A stretch of DNA of 64,000 nt from CBFHMJ01 sp965656875 (GCA_965656875.1 CBFHMJ010000033.1:62001-126000), one strand, 5' to 3'; shown: positions 1 to 9,800, counted from the stretch's first letter. Translations and numbers: made by a program. The notes: generated from the sequence alone by a model not told the origin.

Positions 1-365
1 AGCTCATTGAGTTTGATGGTGTGGTTCAGGCTGTCGCACAGACATAACGCAGCATCGAATGGCTCATCAACGGTGAAATCCCGTGCGTCGGCAACAAAAA
101 ATGAAGCGTCTGGTACTTTTGCTGAAGCTACTTCAACCATCTTTGAAGAACCATCAAAACCGGTCATTTTATAGTTGCGTTGTTGCAGCGCTTCAGTCAC
201 TTTGCCCGTGCCGCAGCACACGTCCAGGATCGTGCTACCTTCAGGATTTTTAGATAACACAAAGTGTTCTATGGCAGGGAACACATTCAGGCTTTTACCT
301 TCAACGTGCTTTTCGTACATCGATGCAATAATGTCATAAGCTGCATACTCAAAACTGTCCGTCAT
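1..365 (-). CDS. SAM-dependent class I methyltransferase (3' end outside window)
   Basis: This is the last visible gene of the long minus-strand block, and its C-terminal part lies beyond the left edge. It starts at an ATG preceded by GGAG with five bases of spacing. The N-terminal 120 residues carry a class I SAM-binding motif I (ILDVCCGTGKVTEAL), an acidic loop after the second strand (MTGFDGSS) and a motif-II-like VADARDF stretch. The fold is clear but the substrate is not. Because it follows the thioesterase in the cluster orientation, it could tailor the product. It could also be the O-methyltransferase that turns hydroxymalonyl-ACP into methoxymalonyl-ACP, since that enzyme is missing from the extender cassette at 46-50 kb. 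That role is inference; small-molecule N-methyltransferases look similar. The 177 bp between it and the thioesterase gene contain two hairpins, so it may be transcribed separately. Confidence 0.8.
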   Translation of the reverse strand, partial: MTDSFEYAAYDIIASMYEKHVEGKSLNVFPAIEHFVLSKNPEGSTILDVCCGTGKVTEALQQRNYKMTGFDGSSKMVEVASAKVPDASFFVADARDFTVDEPFDAALCLCDSLNHTIKLNE

Positions 366-470
366 AACGACTCCTAACTACTCATTTGATGCTTTTAATA
401 AGCATTTATTGTTGATTAGAATATTGAAAAATACTAAATAAGAATTGTTTAAATAAACCTTTGCGCTATT

Positions 471-500
471 GAGTTCCCGACAACGAATGTCGGGTAACTC
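471..500 (-). terminator. Hairpin downstream of the thioesterase gene
   Basis: An imperfect inverted repeat has arms at 471-482 and 488-500 (core CCCGACA / TGTCGGG, five-base loop, one bulge). It lies in the 177-bp gap between the type II thioesterase stop and the methyltransferase start. In the minus-strand direction no clear T-run follows, so it is not a textbook intrinsic terminator. It may attenuate or protect the long transcript. Confidence 0.35.
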
Positions 501-504
501 ATCA

Positions 505-518
505 GGGTCTACAGACCC
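505..518 (-). repeat. Short perfect dyad GGGTCT-AC-AGACCC
   Basis: A perfect 6-bp inverted repeat with a two-base centre sits about 25 bp past the thioesterase stop codon and beside the larger hairpin at 471-500. With so short a loop it could be an operator-like dyad as easily as an RNA hairpin. It is recorded because both dyads sit at a likely operon boundary. Confidence 0.35.
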
Positions 519-542
519 AAATATTTATGATGAATTAAGAAA

Positions 543-1250
543 TTAAGTGATGGATTTTCTGATCATTTCGCAGATTGCCGGGTAATCATCGTGAATAAAA
601 AAGTGGTGGCCAGAAAATTCATGAATGGTGAATCGTCCTTTGCAATAATTACCCCAGTGTTCGAACGCTTCCATCGACACTAAACGATCATTGTCGCTGT
701 AAAATGCTGTGATAAAGCCGTCAATCTGTATTGCAGGCCCTTGATGGCGGTACGTTTCAATGACTTTATAATCGTTTCTGATAATGGGTAGGAACGTTTG
801 TAATAACGCTGGAAAATCAAAGAGTTCCTTTGGTGTGCCATCGATTTTCTTAAGTTCAGCGATCAGTCCCTTGTCATCGAGAATGTGATAATCAGGTTCG
901 GTGTAGCGGTGTTCCGGGCCATTTCGACCGGACAGGAACAGTCCGAGAGGTTGTGGCAATCCTTCAGCAATCACTTTGCGTACTAATTCGTACACCACAA
1001 CGGAACCCATACTGTGACCATACATCACCCAAGGCCTGCCACTTTGCAGTTCAGGCTTTATCCGCTCAAATAAATCATCCACGGTGGCCTGCATCGTGTC
1101 GGTAAAAGGTTCGTTCATACGTCTGCCGTGACCCGCTGGTTCTAACGGAATAACAACAAATTGGTCGCCCAGCGGTTGCTGCCATTTACCATAGGTGGAT
1201 TCGGCGATGCCTCCCGCATAAGGAACAGCAAAAAAATTAATTTTTTCCAT
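543..1250 (-). CDS. Type II thioesterase (editing hydrolase of the assembly line)
   Basis: A 235-residue alpha/beta hydrolase of the GrsT/SrfA-TE family of stand-alone thioesterases. Visible features are the oxyanion-side stretch VPYAGG near residue 10, the nucleophile elbow GHSMG with Ser about 80, an Asp in the YSDNDRLV segment near 188, and the catalytic His in the SGHHFFIHD motif near 217. The length is normal for the family. The start is supported by AAGGA seven bases upstream of the ATG. In this family the enzyme removes wrong or stalled acyl groups from carrier proteins. No thioesterase domain is fused to any megasynthase here, so it could also help with release, but an editing role is more usual. 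It lies 36 bp after the outer-membrane protein gene in the same direction and probably belongs to the same operon. Confidence 0.93.
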   Translation of the reverse strand: MEKINFFAVPYAGGIAESTYGKWQQPLGDQFVVIPLEPAGHGRRMNEPFTDTMQATVDDLFERIKPELQSGRPWVMYGHSMGSVVVYELVRKVIAEGLPQPLGLFLSGRNGPEHRYTEPDYHILDDKGLIAELKKIDGTPKELFDFPALLQTFLPIIRNDYKVIETYRHQGPAIQIDGFITAFYSDNDRLVSMEAFEHWGNYCKGRFTIHEFSGHHFFIHDDYPAICEMIRKSIT

Positions 1251-1286
1251 CGTGTTTTCCTTGATTAGCCATACGCATACTCCAGA

Positions 1287-2630
1287 TTAAAAGCTGATAT
1301 TGATACCAAGGTCGGCTCGCCAGTCAAAAGACATGCTGCCAAACTCGCTATCGTCTTTGCCCATTGGTAGTAATACGTCCAGCGTGATTTCCGCATTGTC
1401 GAAATAGCGTGAACTCAGGTTAATGGAACCGAGTGTTGAATGATCTTCCAGCCCTCGGGTAAAGCTGAAACCCCAGCTAAAGTTATCAGTGAAACGGTTG
1501 CCCGAGCCTTCTGTCAGTGCGTCCTGACTGATGGTAAACGCGAAATAACGATGTTGATTGCGGCCATAGGCAAGGGAGTTAAGCCAGTTTGCGCTTAGCA
1601 TTCCTTTGGGGGATGCGGGTTGGTCCAGTGCGCCGTAGATTTCTCGTAAGTCGTCTTTGTTGTAGGCATCCTGAATGTAGTAGTACTCGCCACGAAAGGT
1701 CAGATGGGTATCAAGCATCTCATAAGTGAGACCCAGCAAGTAAGTAAGCCAGTTACCACGTTCGTCTTTTAAATCACCGGGTGCTGGATAGGTAATGACA
1801 GGTAAATTGTCATCTCCCGGATTTCCGGTGAATTGTTGGGTGGTGGTCTTGCGATACTGAGATTTTTCGCGCATGGCGATATTAACGGTAGTCGACAGCT
1901 CGCCTTTACTTTCACCAGTGAATACCAACGGATCGCCAGATAAGGACAGCGCCGCTGCGTGACCGGTTTCGGCTGAGTTGTAATAAACCACATTAAAATC
2001 AAAGCCATCCAGCGTGTTATTGGTCCATTTTGCGCCAACACCGGTGCGTTCTGCACTGTTATCCAGGTTGAGTAGCAGGGTGTAACTGTTACCCCGGGTA
2101 AACCAGTCAACAGACACCGAGTCAACGCCTTTTGCATTGGTCAGATCAAGGCCGCTGGGGTCCAGCGGTGGATTGATAAAATCTGATGCGACATAGGCAA
2201 GACCATGTCCCCACAGAATACGCTGACGACCCACAGTGAGTTTCATGTTGCCCGCGAAACGATGAGAAAAGAACAGCTGATTGTATGTCGCCTTGTAATC
2301 ATTCTGAGTCTGAAAACCACCATCGTCGGCAAAAATACCTTGATCGTATTGCAACATGTAGGCATCAAACACAAAGGTGGTTTTACGGTCAGGCCGGACT
2401 TTTACTTTAGTACCAATGATCTGATTGACGGTATTAAAACCGTCTTTATCCGTTAAAAACACGCTGTCGTCATTCAGGGTTTCCATACCGAAATTCAAAT
2501 TCAGCTCGGTATCTACCCGAACACCTTTACCAGGGCGTGGCAGTGCTTCAGCTGTAAAGCTGGTGGCTGCTGTGGCCGCAATACATACGGCACACAGCGA
2601 AGTTTTAACCGTCATTCCTTGTTGTCGCAT
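1287..2630 (-). CDS. Predicted outer-membrane beta-barrel protein of the export module
   Basis: About 447 residues starting at the MRQQG methionine, one base after the preceding TAA stop. A longer in-frame start at 2684 is less likely because it would overlap the upstream gene and bury the signal peptide. The N-terminus is a typical Sec signal (VKTSLCAVCIAATAATSF, ending near AEA). The mature part alternates polar and hydrophobic residues in amphipathic strands, has many Tyr/Phe/Trp girdle residues, and ends in a C-terminal Phe (LGINISF), the usual barrel-assembly signal. No motif identifies a known porin family with confidence. Because it follows a LolA-like protein and an FtsX-type ABC transporter, I infer it is the outer-membrane end of an export route for the cluster product. 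A structural or unrelated porin role is the alternative. Confidence 0.78.
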   Translation of the reverse strand: MRQQGMTVKTSLCAVCIAATAATSFTAEALPRPGKGVRVDTELNLNFGMETLNDDSVFLTDKDGFNTVNQIIGTKVKVRPDRKTTFVFDAYMLQYDQGIFADDGGFQTQNDYKATYNQLFFSHRFAGNMKLTVGRQRILWGHGLAYVASDFINPPLDPSGLDLTNAKGVDSVSVDWFTRGNSYTLLLNLDNSAERTGVGAKWTNNTLDGFDFNVVYYNSAETGHAAALSLSGDPLVFTGESKGELSTTVNIAMREKSQYRKTTTQQFTGNPGDDNLPVITYPAPGDLKDERGNWLTYLLGLTYEMLDTHLTFRGEYYYIQDAYNKDDLREIYGALDQPASPKGMLSANWLNSLAYGRNQHRYFAFTISQDALTEGSGNRFTDNFSWGFSFTRGLEDHSTLGSINLSSRYFDNAEITLDVLLPMGKDDSEFGSMSFDWRADLGINISF

Positions 2631-2631
2631 G

Positions 2632-3423
2632 TTATTCCAGTGATTCCAGATAGCCCAGGCTGAACATGTAGTCATCGATACCATCTTCTACTTCTACGGC
2701 ATCAAAGGTCATCACGCTATGGCGGCCTTTTTCCAGGTGATTTTCAATGGTGGTTTTCATCGGCACTTTGTATTCGCCAATCATTTGATGATCGAAGTAA
2801 GCAATGGATTTGATCATGGTGTTTGAAATGGCGTAACAGTCATTACGAATGATGGTTTTGTTGACTGGATCAATGTAGCTGACAATCCGGGCATAGCCTT
2901 CTGTGCCCGGGCGTGCTTTTAATTCAGCGCGAAGCACAGGCTTGCCGTCCAGGGTTTCATCGCTATGCGCCACAATGTCGTAATCATCAACCAGATTCAG
3001 TTCCAGTAAGTCGTAGTTGTTCGCATCGGTGCCCATAAAGCTGTCACGGGCTGCGATACGAATCGAACGATTGATTTTGCTGAAGTACATCCACAGATCA
3101 TCGGAGGATTTCAGGATGTATTTGCCCTTATCAACCCGAGGCGCCAGGATTTCGATCAAGACATTGTCGTCTTTGGCGAAGAACTCCATCGACAGGCTTT
3201 TAGCGACCTTTTCACCCTTGTAACTGGTGATGCTCATGGTGGCGATAGCCGACGCTGGAAAGCTGTTTTTTTCCAGGCTGTTAAAAAGCTGCTTAATATC
3301 AGCAGAAACCTGTGGAGCTACTGTTTGCGGGGCATTGGTGGTGTCGGTGGCCGCAGAAACAGCAAACGATGCACCAAATGCACAGCTAACAGCCAGTGTC
3401 AGCGCGGTGAATGTGTTACGCAT
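2632..3423 (-). CDS. LolA-like periplasmic lipoprotein-sorting/carrier protein
   Basis: About 263 residues from the MRNTF start. The ATG has a strong AAGGAGG site upstream and overlaps the stop of the ATPase gene by 8 bp (ATGCGTAA), so translation is probably coupled. The N-terminus is a signal peptide (TALTLAVSCAFGASFAVSAA). The mature region resembles the outer-membrane lipoprotein-sorting family (LolA-like, COG2834 type): repeated beta-strand segments such as VLIEILAPRVDKGKYILK and DDLWMYFSK, then RPGTEGYARIVSYID, as in the incomplete barrel of LolA. Members of this family often sit next to FtsX-type permeases or RND exporters. The inferred role is to carry a hydrophobic (lipo)compound across the periplasm from the ABC transporter to the outer-membrane barrel encoded next. 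Confidence 0.82.
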   Translation of the reverse strand: MRNTFTALTLAVSCAFGASFAVSAATDTTNAPQTVAPQVSADIKQLFNSLEKNSFPASAIATMSITSYKGEKVAKSLSMEFFAKDDNVLIEILAPRVDKGKYILKSSDDLWMYFSKINRSIRIAARDSFMGTDANNYDLLELNLVDDYDIVAHSDETLDGKPVLRAELKARPGTEGYARIVSYIDPVNKTIIRNDCYAISNTMIKSIAYFDHQMIGEYKVPMKTTIENHLEKGRHSVMTFDAVEVEDGIDDYMFSLGYLESLE

Positions 3424-4195
3424 GAGATTCCTCCTTGTCGTTTGCACTGGCTTCCGGCACCTGGGCAATGCCATCGACAATCGTGGTTTGATTCACGTCT
3501 TTGCGTTTATTCAGATCGTCAGCTGACAGGATCATGCCATCACGCATTCGTACCACCGCATCACAGTGCTCGATGATTTCCGGATCGTGTGTTGAGAATA
3601 CAAATGCTGTGTTTTCGTCTTTGTTTAGCTGTCGCATCAGTTCAAGAATGCGTAACGAGGTGACGGAATCCAGGTTCGCTGTTGGCTCATCGGCCAATAC
3701 CAGTTGTGGCCGATTAACCAGCGCCCGCGCTATCGCAACCCGCTGACGTTGACCGCCGGAAAGTTCTTCCGGTTTGTGGTCAACCCGGTCTCCCAGTCCA
3801 ACCGATTCGATCAGGTGCATGATCCAGTCTTTCGTGTCTTTACGTTTTTTTGGCTTGTCGCCGATTAGCGTCGGCAGTTCGATGTTTTCATACACACTCA
3901 GTACCGGCACCAGGTTGAACGACTGGAAGATAATGCCGATTTTTTCGTTTCTCAGTAGCGCTTGTTGAGTGAGATCCAGGTTAGATGAATCAACGCCGTC
4001 AAAAGTAACAGACCCTGCTGTTGGCGTATCGAGACAACCCAGCATGTTCAGAATAGTGGTTTTACCGCTACCAGACGGCCCGGCAATGGTAATAAAGTCA
4101 TTGGCGTTGACCGAAAAGTTAATGTCTTTCAGCGCGTGAACTTTGGTGGCACCCAGATCGTATTCTTTGCTGACGTTAGTAAGTTTAATTTCCAT
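3416..4195 (-). CDS. ABC transporter ATP-binding protein (LolD/MacB type)
   Basis: 259 residues with a complete nucleotide-binding domain: Walker A GPSGSGKTT at 39-47, a Q-loop in IGIIFQSFNLVPVLSVYENIELP (typical of the LolD/MacB/FtsE class), signature LSGGQRQRVAIARAL, Walker B LVLADEPTANLDS and switch His in STHDP. A C-terminal tail of about 40 residues extends past the usual end. It powers the two FtsX-type permeases encoded immediately upstream, 35 bp away. Its own stop overlaps the LolA-like start by 8 bp. This class usually drives mechanotransmission or extraction of lipophilic substrates from the inner membrane rather than classical transmembrane pumping. The substrate is unknown, and the cluster's lipopeptide is the natural guess. 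Confidence 0.93.
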   Translation of the reverse strand: MEIKLTNVSKEYDLGATKVHALKDINFSVNANDFITIAGPSGSGKTTILNMLGCLDTPTAGSVTFDGVDSSNLDLTQQALLRNEKIGIIFQSFNLVPVLSVYENIELPTLIGDKPKKRKDTKDWIMHLIESVGLGDRVDHKPEELSGGQRQRVAIARALVNRPQLVLADEPTANLDSVTSLRILELMRQLNKDENTAFVFSTHDPEIIEHCDAVVRMRDGMILSADDLNKRKDVNQTTIVDGIAQVPEASANDKEESHA

Positions 4196-4230
4196 GATGT
4201 TCTCCGAAAATTTGTGTTGTGTTGCACTGA

Positions 4231-5481
4231 CTAGCGGTCAGCAATGGCTTCAGTAATAGGTTTTTTAGCTGCGCTGGTGACGATGAAGAAACTCACCTGA
4301 GCGGTCACTAATTTGCAAATGATGAAAGGCAGAATAAAACCACCGATATCAAGCGCCGGGTAGAAATGCGAGGCACCGATAAAGGCTTCAAACTGCGGGT
4401 TGTTGATTGGAATACCCACATCAACGGTCAGCAGGTAAGCAATGACCGCAATACCAATGCCTGCAAGTGATGACAGATCAGACAGCAGGACATTTTCCAT
4501 CATGAAGAGTTTACGAATCATTTTTGGTGGTGCGCCGAGTGCGCCATACGTCGCGATTTCCTTGGTCCGTTCGATCACGGTCATAACCGTGGCAAAACCC
4601 ATGCTACAGCCAAGAATGGTCATAATGATCCCGACGATGATGAAGAATCCGGCTTCAATACCAAACACCAGTGAAGAGAAGAATTCTGCGCCATCTTCCC
4701 ACCAGGTCGCGTCAAGCGGTGGATTGTTGCTGATCAGGTATTGTTCAATCAGGGCATTGACCTTTGGCATCAGGACGTCTTTTTCGGCGTCTTCCGCCAG
4801 ATGAATGTTAAGGCGCGTAATAACTGTTTCATCGTTCAGTAGTACGCGAGCGGGTGCCAGACTGGTATAGACATAGTTGTTAAACCAGGCTGAAAGACTG
4901 TTAGTTAAGAATTTACCAACGACCGTATATTCCACCAGATTTACTCGACGGTTAACGGTTCCGGCCAACAGTGGAATCGTGTCGCCAATCTGAATGTTAT
5001 GACGGCGGGCCAGATCTTGCGGCACGATGATTTCAAACGCACCGTCTTCAATCATTCTGCCGTCGGTCAGCGTGAAGTTATTGATTAGGCGAGGTTCAAT
5101 CGCGGGATTAAACGCGGCCATTTTGAACGTCACGGTGTCGTCCGGCAGATTTAAGCGAACCGGTAGGTCGATGCGCGGTGAAATGGCTTCCACACCTTCC
5201 AGCTTTTCCACATCATTCAAAAATGGCGCGGGTACACGCAGGTATTTATATTCACGGTCGAAAACGTTTTGGTCGATTTCTTTATCGATGGTGGACGACA
5301 CGTATATTTCACCCGTCGCCAGTTCCACCAGATTCTCGGTGAAATTACGAGTTACACCCGCTAAAAACTGGGCAAAGTACGCCATAACAAAGGCAGCGAA
5401 AAAGATGAGTCCGGCTTGCAACAAGTTACGGCCACCGTTTCGGAGCAGGCTTTTAAAAACCAGGGACCAGATAGCATTCAT
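4231..5481 (-). CDS. FtsX/MacB-type ABC transporter permease (second)
   Basis: 416 residues with FtsX/LolC-E topology: one N-terminal membrane helix (about 21-43, AGLIFFAAFVMAYFAQFLAG), a periplasmic domain of about 220 residues, then three C-terminal helices (about 273-300, 332-352 and 375-400). The cytoplasmic loop after the second helix has the family-typical ERTKEIATYGALGAPPKMIRKLFMMEN segment that couples to the ATPase. It is encoded 20 bp after the other permease and 35 bp before the ATPase, so the transporter is probably a heterodimer of two different permeases as in LolCDE. It is not fused to an ATPase, unlike MacB. Confidence 0.9.
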   Translation of the reverse strand: MNAIWSLVFKSLLRNGGRNLLQAGLIFFAAFVMAYFAQFLAGVTRNFTENLVELATGEIYVSSTIDKEIDQNVFDREYKYLRVPAPFLNDVEKLEGVEAISPRIDLPVRLNLPDDTVTFKMAAFNPAIEPRLINNFTLTDGRMIEDGAFEIIVPQDLARRHNIQIGDTIPLLAGTVNRRVNLVEYTVVGKFLTNSLSAWFNNYVYTSLAPARVLLNDETVITRLNIHLAEDAEKDVLMPKVNALIEQYLISNNPPLDATWWEDGAEFFSSLVFGIEAGFFIIVGIIMTILGCSMGFATVMTVIERTKEIATYGALGAPPKMIRKLFMMENVLLSDLSSLAGIGIAVIAYLLTVDVGIPINNPQFEAFIGASHFYPALDIGGFILPFIICKLVTAQVSFFIVTSAAKKPITEAIADR

Positions 5482-5501
5482 TGATAGTGTCCTCTTGTTG
5501 C

Positions 5502-6758
5502 TTATTTCTTGTTACTGAGTAATGAAACCAGATTCTGACGTCCGGCTTTATGGCAGGTTGTCCAGGTGACCAGCATGGAAACGCCAATCACAAGAACGCC
5601 ACCGATGAGGCTGCCAGCGATATCAATCACCGGGAACATGACTTTGCCGCCATAGATGTACTGATCAACCTGGTTGGCCGCCTGAATCCCGCCAGACAGA
5701 TTAATGCCCGACAAAATAGCAACACCCAGCGTGAATCCGACCAGATAGCCAATCACAACCTTCAGGAAAACTTCCAACATAAACATGCTGGTGAGTTTGC
5801 CCGGCGTCATACCGATAGACATCAGCGTGCCAATTTCAAACCGACGTTCATGCAGCGTAATACTGGTCAGAATCAACACAGTGACCAGCATGACCAGAAT
5901 GATGGTGCCAACCTGAATGGCGCCCATGCCTTCAGCAATCACGGAGATGTTTTCGATAGAGGTTTCCACGTCGTAATAGGCATAGGTTTTGAGGTAAGCA
6001 AAATTGCCGGTGAACTGTTCATTAAGCTGTTGCTTCAGTTGCCCGATTGCTTCTTTATTTTGGAATTCAGGTTTTACTCGCACGACGATTTCAGTCGCCT
6101 CACCGTCCAGATACAGCAGTTCATGCGCGGTATCGATGTTGATGAAAAACACATTGTTGATGAATTCATCAATCAGTACCGGCGTATTGACGATATCCGA
6201 CAACGTGTATTCGGCGGCGTTGAATGAATCGTTCGGTGTTTCACTGAACACCACGATGCTTTCCCCCTGATCAAGACGCGTTTTCTTCGACAGATAACGC
6301 GAAATTACCGCATTCGCACCGTCATTCAGCGGATGAACAATATCGACTAAATCCGTACAAACCTGACCTTCTGTTTGCGGGTTAACGGCAATGATCATCG
6401 CTGGTTCAGAGGTATTGTCATCGCCAATCAGTGAACCAAAACGAATACGTTCTGAAGCGGCCTCAACAAACGGCAACGCTCGAACTGAGGCTAAAATTTG
6501 CGGTACATCATTACTCGCGATCACCGGTAATTTTTTAGATGACGTGAACTGAAAGAAATCCACAGGTGCGGCTTCCGGCTTAATCACCAGATGGCCGGTT
6601 AGTGTATTAGTGACACTTTGCGTTAACGTGCGATTAATGCCACCAATTTGTCCCAGGGCAACGACCAGTAAGCAACTGGCGACCATGACTACTAAAATGT
6701 TGACCAGGAAGCGCCAACGATGTCGAAAAAGGTTTCGAATAGACAAGCTAAGCAGCAT
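5502..6758 (-). CDS. FtsX/MacB-type ABC transporter permease (first)
   Basis: 418 residues. The N-terminus MLLSLSIRNLFRHRWRFL is the usual cytosolic lead-in of FtsX/MacB permeases, followed by helix 1 (LVNILVVMVASCLLVVALG, about 19-37). A large periplasmic domain runs to about 265, then come three membrane helices (about 275-298, 322-348 and 375-400). The coupling loop reads TLHERRFEIGTLMSIGMTPGKLTSMF, as in LolC/E and MacB. The start is backed by a GGAG site. It is the first gene after the last megasynthase, separated by 69 bp. It forms the inner-membrane part of the export module together with the next permease and ATPase. Confidence 0.9.
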   Translation of the reverse strand: MLLSLSIRNLFRHRWRFLVNILVVMVASCLLVVALGQIGGINRTLTQSVTNTLTGHLVIKPEAAPVDFFQFTSSKKLPVIASNDVPQILASVRALPFVEAASERIRFGSLIGDDNTSEPAMIIAVNPQTEGQVCTDLVDIVHPLNDGANAVISRYLSKKTRLDQGESIVVFSETPNDSFNAAEYTLSDIVNTPVLIDEFINNVFFINIDTAHELLYLDGEATEIVVRVKPEFQNKEAIGQLKQQLNEQFTGNFAYLKTYAYYDVETSIENISVIAEGMGAIQVGTIILVMLVTVLILTSITLHERRFEIGTLMSIGMTPGKLTSMFMLEVFLKVVIGYLVGFTLGVAILSGINLSGGIQAANQVDQYIYGGKVMFPVIDIAGSLIGGVLVIGVSMLVTWTTCHKAGRQNLVSLLSNKK

Positions 6759-6791
6759 GTTACTCTCCTGTTATTGTTGTTATGGTTCGAC

Positions 6792-6809
6792 ACAGAGCTG
6801 CGACTCTGT
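6792..6809 (-). repeat. Hairpin between last megasynthase and export genes
   Basis: An ACAGAG / CTCTGT inverted repeat with a six-base loop lies in the 69-bp gap between the terminal PKS gene and the first permease. There is no T-run after it on the minus strand, so it is more likely a processing or stability element than a full terminator. Confidence 0.3.
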
Positions 6810-6827
6810 AAGTTGCTGTTTTCATGG

Positions 6828-9800
6828 TTACTCCAGCGGTGTTGCGTCAGAAAAAACAGTATTCAGCGCTTCGTCCATGACAGTCTTAAACCGCGACATG
6901 TCAGGTTCGAAGTTGCACAAAATATCCAGCACAATATGTTCATCGTCTGAGGTGGCGATGGCATAGAAGCTGGCATAATCAAGCTTGCCCGGTGAATCGA
7001 GCATCTGGCTGGTCGCAAAATCGATAATCTTGCGATATTCCTGGCCAGCTTTTCCTGCATAGTTCAACAGGATCATCGGATCTTTCTGCGACAGTTTTTT
7101 CGGGCTGGTCAGTCCGACAACATCCCGCCATTTCACTAACATGCCCAGATTCAACACCATGTTCATAAAGTTGATGTTGTAACGGTTCAGGCTTTGAATC
7201 TTCTGGTTCATGCCCGTGATCATTTGTGATGGCGTGCCTGATGTATCAATCAACAGCGGCACAACATCGACAAACAGTCCAAGGGTGTCGAAGAACGGCA
7301 GATCGTGGTATTTCCGTCCCTGGTAAATCAGTTTCATTGGTACATGATCAATGCCGAAGTAACGTGCCAGGCCGTAACTGAGCAGCGACAACGTGACTTC
7401 AAAAGCAACTTCATCGTCATCGCTGATATGCCAGTCGGCCAGACGAACCTTGTATTGCAATTGCGCAATTTTAGGCTGACGGTTAGCGACGATATGGTTC
7501 TCAACCACCAGGCGAGTTTCACCGTATTTATCGAGTTCGAATAACTCGATCATTTGTTGTGGTGTTATGCCCTGTGGTCCGGCATTGATCTGGTTCAGGT
7601 ATTCATTGAAGCTGCGCACCGGTGGCATAGAGGCAGTTGAACCGGCTCGCAACGTGCGGTAGCGATTCACCAGTTGTCGACGTAACACCTGGCCGCTCAT
7701 GTTGTCGAAAATTGAGTGGTCCAGATTAAACAACAGGGTGCATTGATTGAGTTGATGACGAATCAACACAACGTGGAACATGATGCCGTTCTCACTGTCA
7801 AAATCGGCCTCATATTCGGCGGTCATCAGGGCTTCAACCACTTGATTGCGTGCGGTGAACGTTAAATGAGACAAATCCAGGTAAGGCAGTGCCAGCGATG
7901 CAGGCGTCTGATGCTGTAGCCAGCGATGTTTGTTCATGAAGTTGCGTTGCAGGCTACTGCGCATTAATCCCTGACGGCGAACGACATCAACAAAGGCTTG
8001 ATTCAGTAATTCCCGATCCGGGATTTCATCAAGCTCGATTTGATACAGAGATACACGATTGTCGGTTTTCAGATACATTTTCTGGAACGGACTGATCGGG
8101 TAATCCATCTCAACCGGTTGATTGGTGACAGACATGCTCAGACGACGTTGTGCGGTTTTAACTTGCTGCACCAGTTGTTGAAACTGTGGTTCAGCCAGTT
8201 CGGCCATCGCAAAGTGTTCATCAAATCGTGTCTGACTCAGGGTATTCACGCCGTCCAGCATTTTTGAAAGCGGGAAGACATAATCTGGTTGTAATGATGA
8301 CTCTAAATGCAGTGCCAGTAGCTCATCGACCAGCGCTTGTCCTTTGTGGTTGCTGGCGGTGAGTTCTTTGTCATCCAGATATAACACACGGATTTGTCGG
8401 CCTGCGGTTGGCGCGGCATCGTCATTCAGCTGTGGCAACAACTGATAATGTTTGATGGTGGTATGAAGCCCGAGTTGACGTTGTAAGTGCGCGACCAGTT
8501 CTTCATCGGATTCAACGTGCCGTGATGTTGCCCCGTAGTTCTGATGCAAATAGCTGGCAAGTTGCACGACTTTCGGGAAGTTAAACACTTCATTTGGCAT
8601 GATTTTAATGCCGTGTTTTTCTAATTCCGTCGTTAACTGAGCCACTTTCAATGAGTCACCGCCAAGGGCAAAGAAATCATCATCGGCAGAAATATGATCG
8701 AGGCCAAACAAAGGCTTCATCAGGTCAACTAACAGATTGACGTAATCTGATTTACCACCCGATAAACTGGTTTCTTCCTCTGATGCATTGTCTTCGACAC
8801 TGGACACAGGTTTACGGAGCATGCTGCATTGGGATGGCTGAATACAGGCAGAAACCCAGCTACTGTCCAGAGCCGCAAACGCATGTTGTAAATCCTCTAC
8901 CGAAGGAATGTGATGCCAGCGGTCTGTGGCATCGGCTGATTCCAGCGCATCCTGGAATGGAAGAATATATTGATTGCCTGGCGATTGTCCGTCGGTCTGT
9001 TTGTACATTAATGAACGGAAGCGATTGCCTGCATGCCAGCGGGTGTCGTTGTGGAATGCACCATCAGCGAGTTGACCATCTGCCAGGATAGAAATCATGG
9101 TGGTGTCATGAGCTTTCAACCATTCGCTGGCGTTATGGTAATAAGTATCGTAAGCACGCCAGGCCGGATGAATTCCGCCGTTAATGTGAGCGAACTCATC
9201 GGTGCTATCGGCCAGGATCACATCCAGTACCAGCACACCATCTAATTCATGACTGTTTTCATCCCGGTTATCGCTGTTACCAAAACTGTCTGCCAGTGCT
9301 TCGTCCGTGTGGTGATGACGCCAGATAGCCTGATGATTGACTGTCCGGTCCGGTCCGGATTTGGCCTGAGCGATGATCAAACCAACATCTGTTCGGCGTT
9401 GCGTCGCAAGGTCGCTCGGCCAGGTGGCAACGGTTTCGAACGGTAATTCTCGAAGAATGTCTTCCCAACGCGCCAGTGATACCAGCGGTGATAATTCACG
9501 TTCATCGGCATCAAAATGCCACCAGCCGTCAGCCATACCCCACGCTAAATCTACATAGCGGCGGGTGTTGGTGCGCTCCAGCAAGCAATAGACTCCCCGG
9601 TCATTTAATAGCTGTTCAAGATTGCCAGAAACCTGACCAATATGGCGGGTCGCATGGACCACGTTATAGGCGTATATTAGGTCGAAATAGCCTTCAGGCA
9701 GTCCCTGATTTTTGGCGGGTTTGCTGATATCGAACAGGCCAAACGTCATGTTGTCGTAGCCCTGTTCCAGTGCATATTGCTTTGCATCAGCCAGGAATGT

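Noticed and set aside
2631..2684. Longer start for the outer-membrane protein gene
   Set aside because: The extension overlaps the upstream gene and puts a non-signal segment before a clean signal peptide.
5550..6227. A 225-residue plus-strand frame opposite the first permease gene
   Set aside because: His/Asn/Gln-rich antisense shadow of a well-supported permease; composition is not protein-like.
6760..6824. A short minus-strand frame of about 20 codons between the last megasynthase and the permease
   Set aside because: Too short, no ribosome site of note, and no leader-peptide features such as residue runs linked to a terminator.
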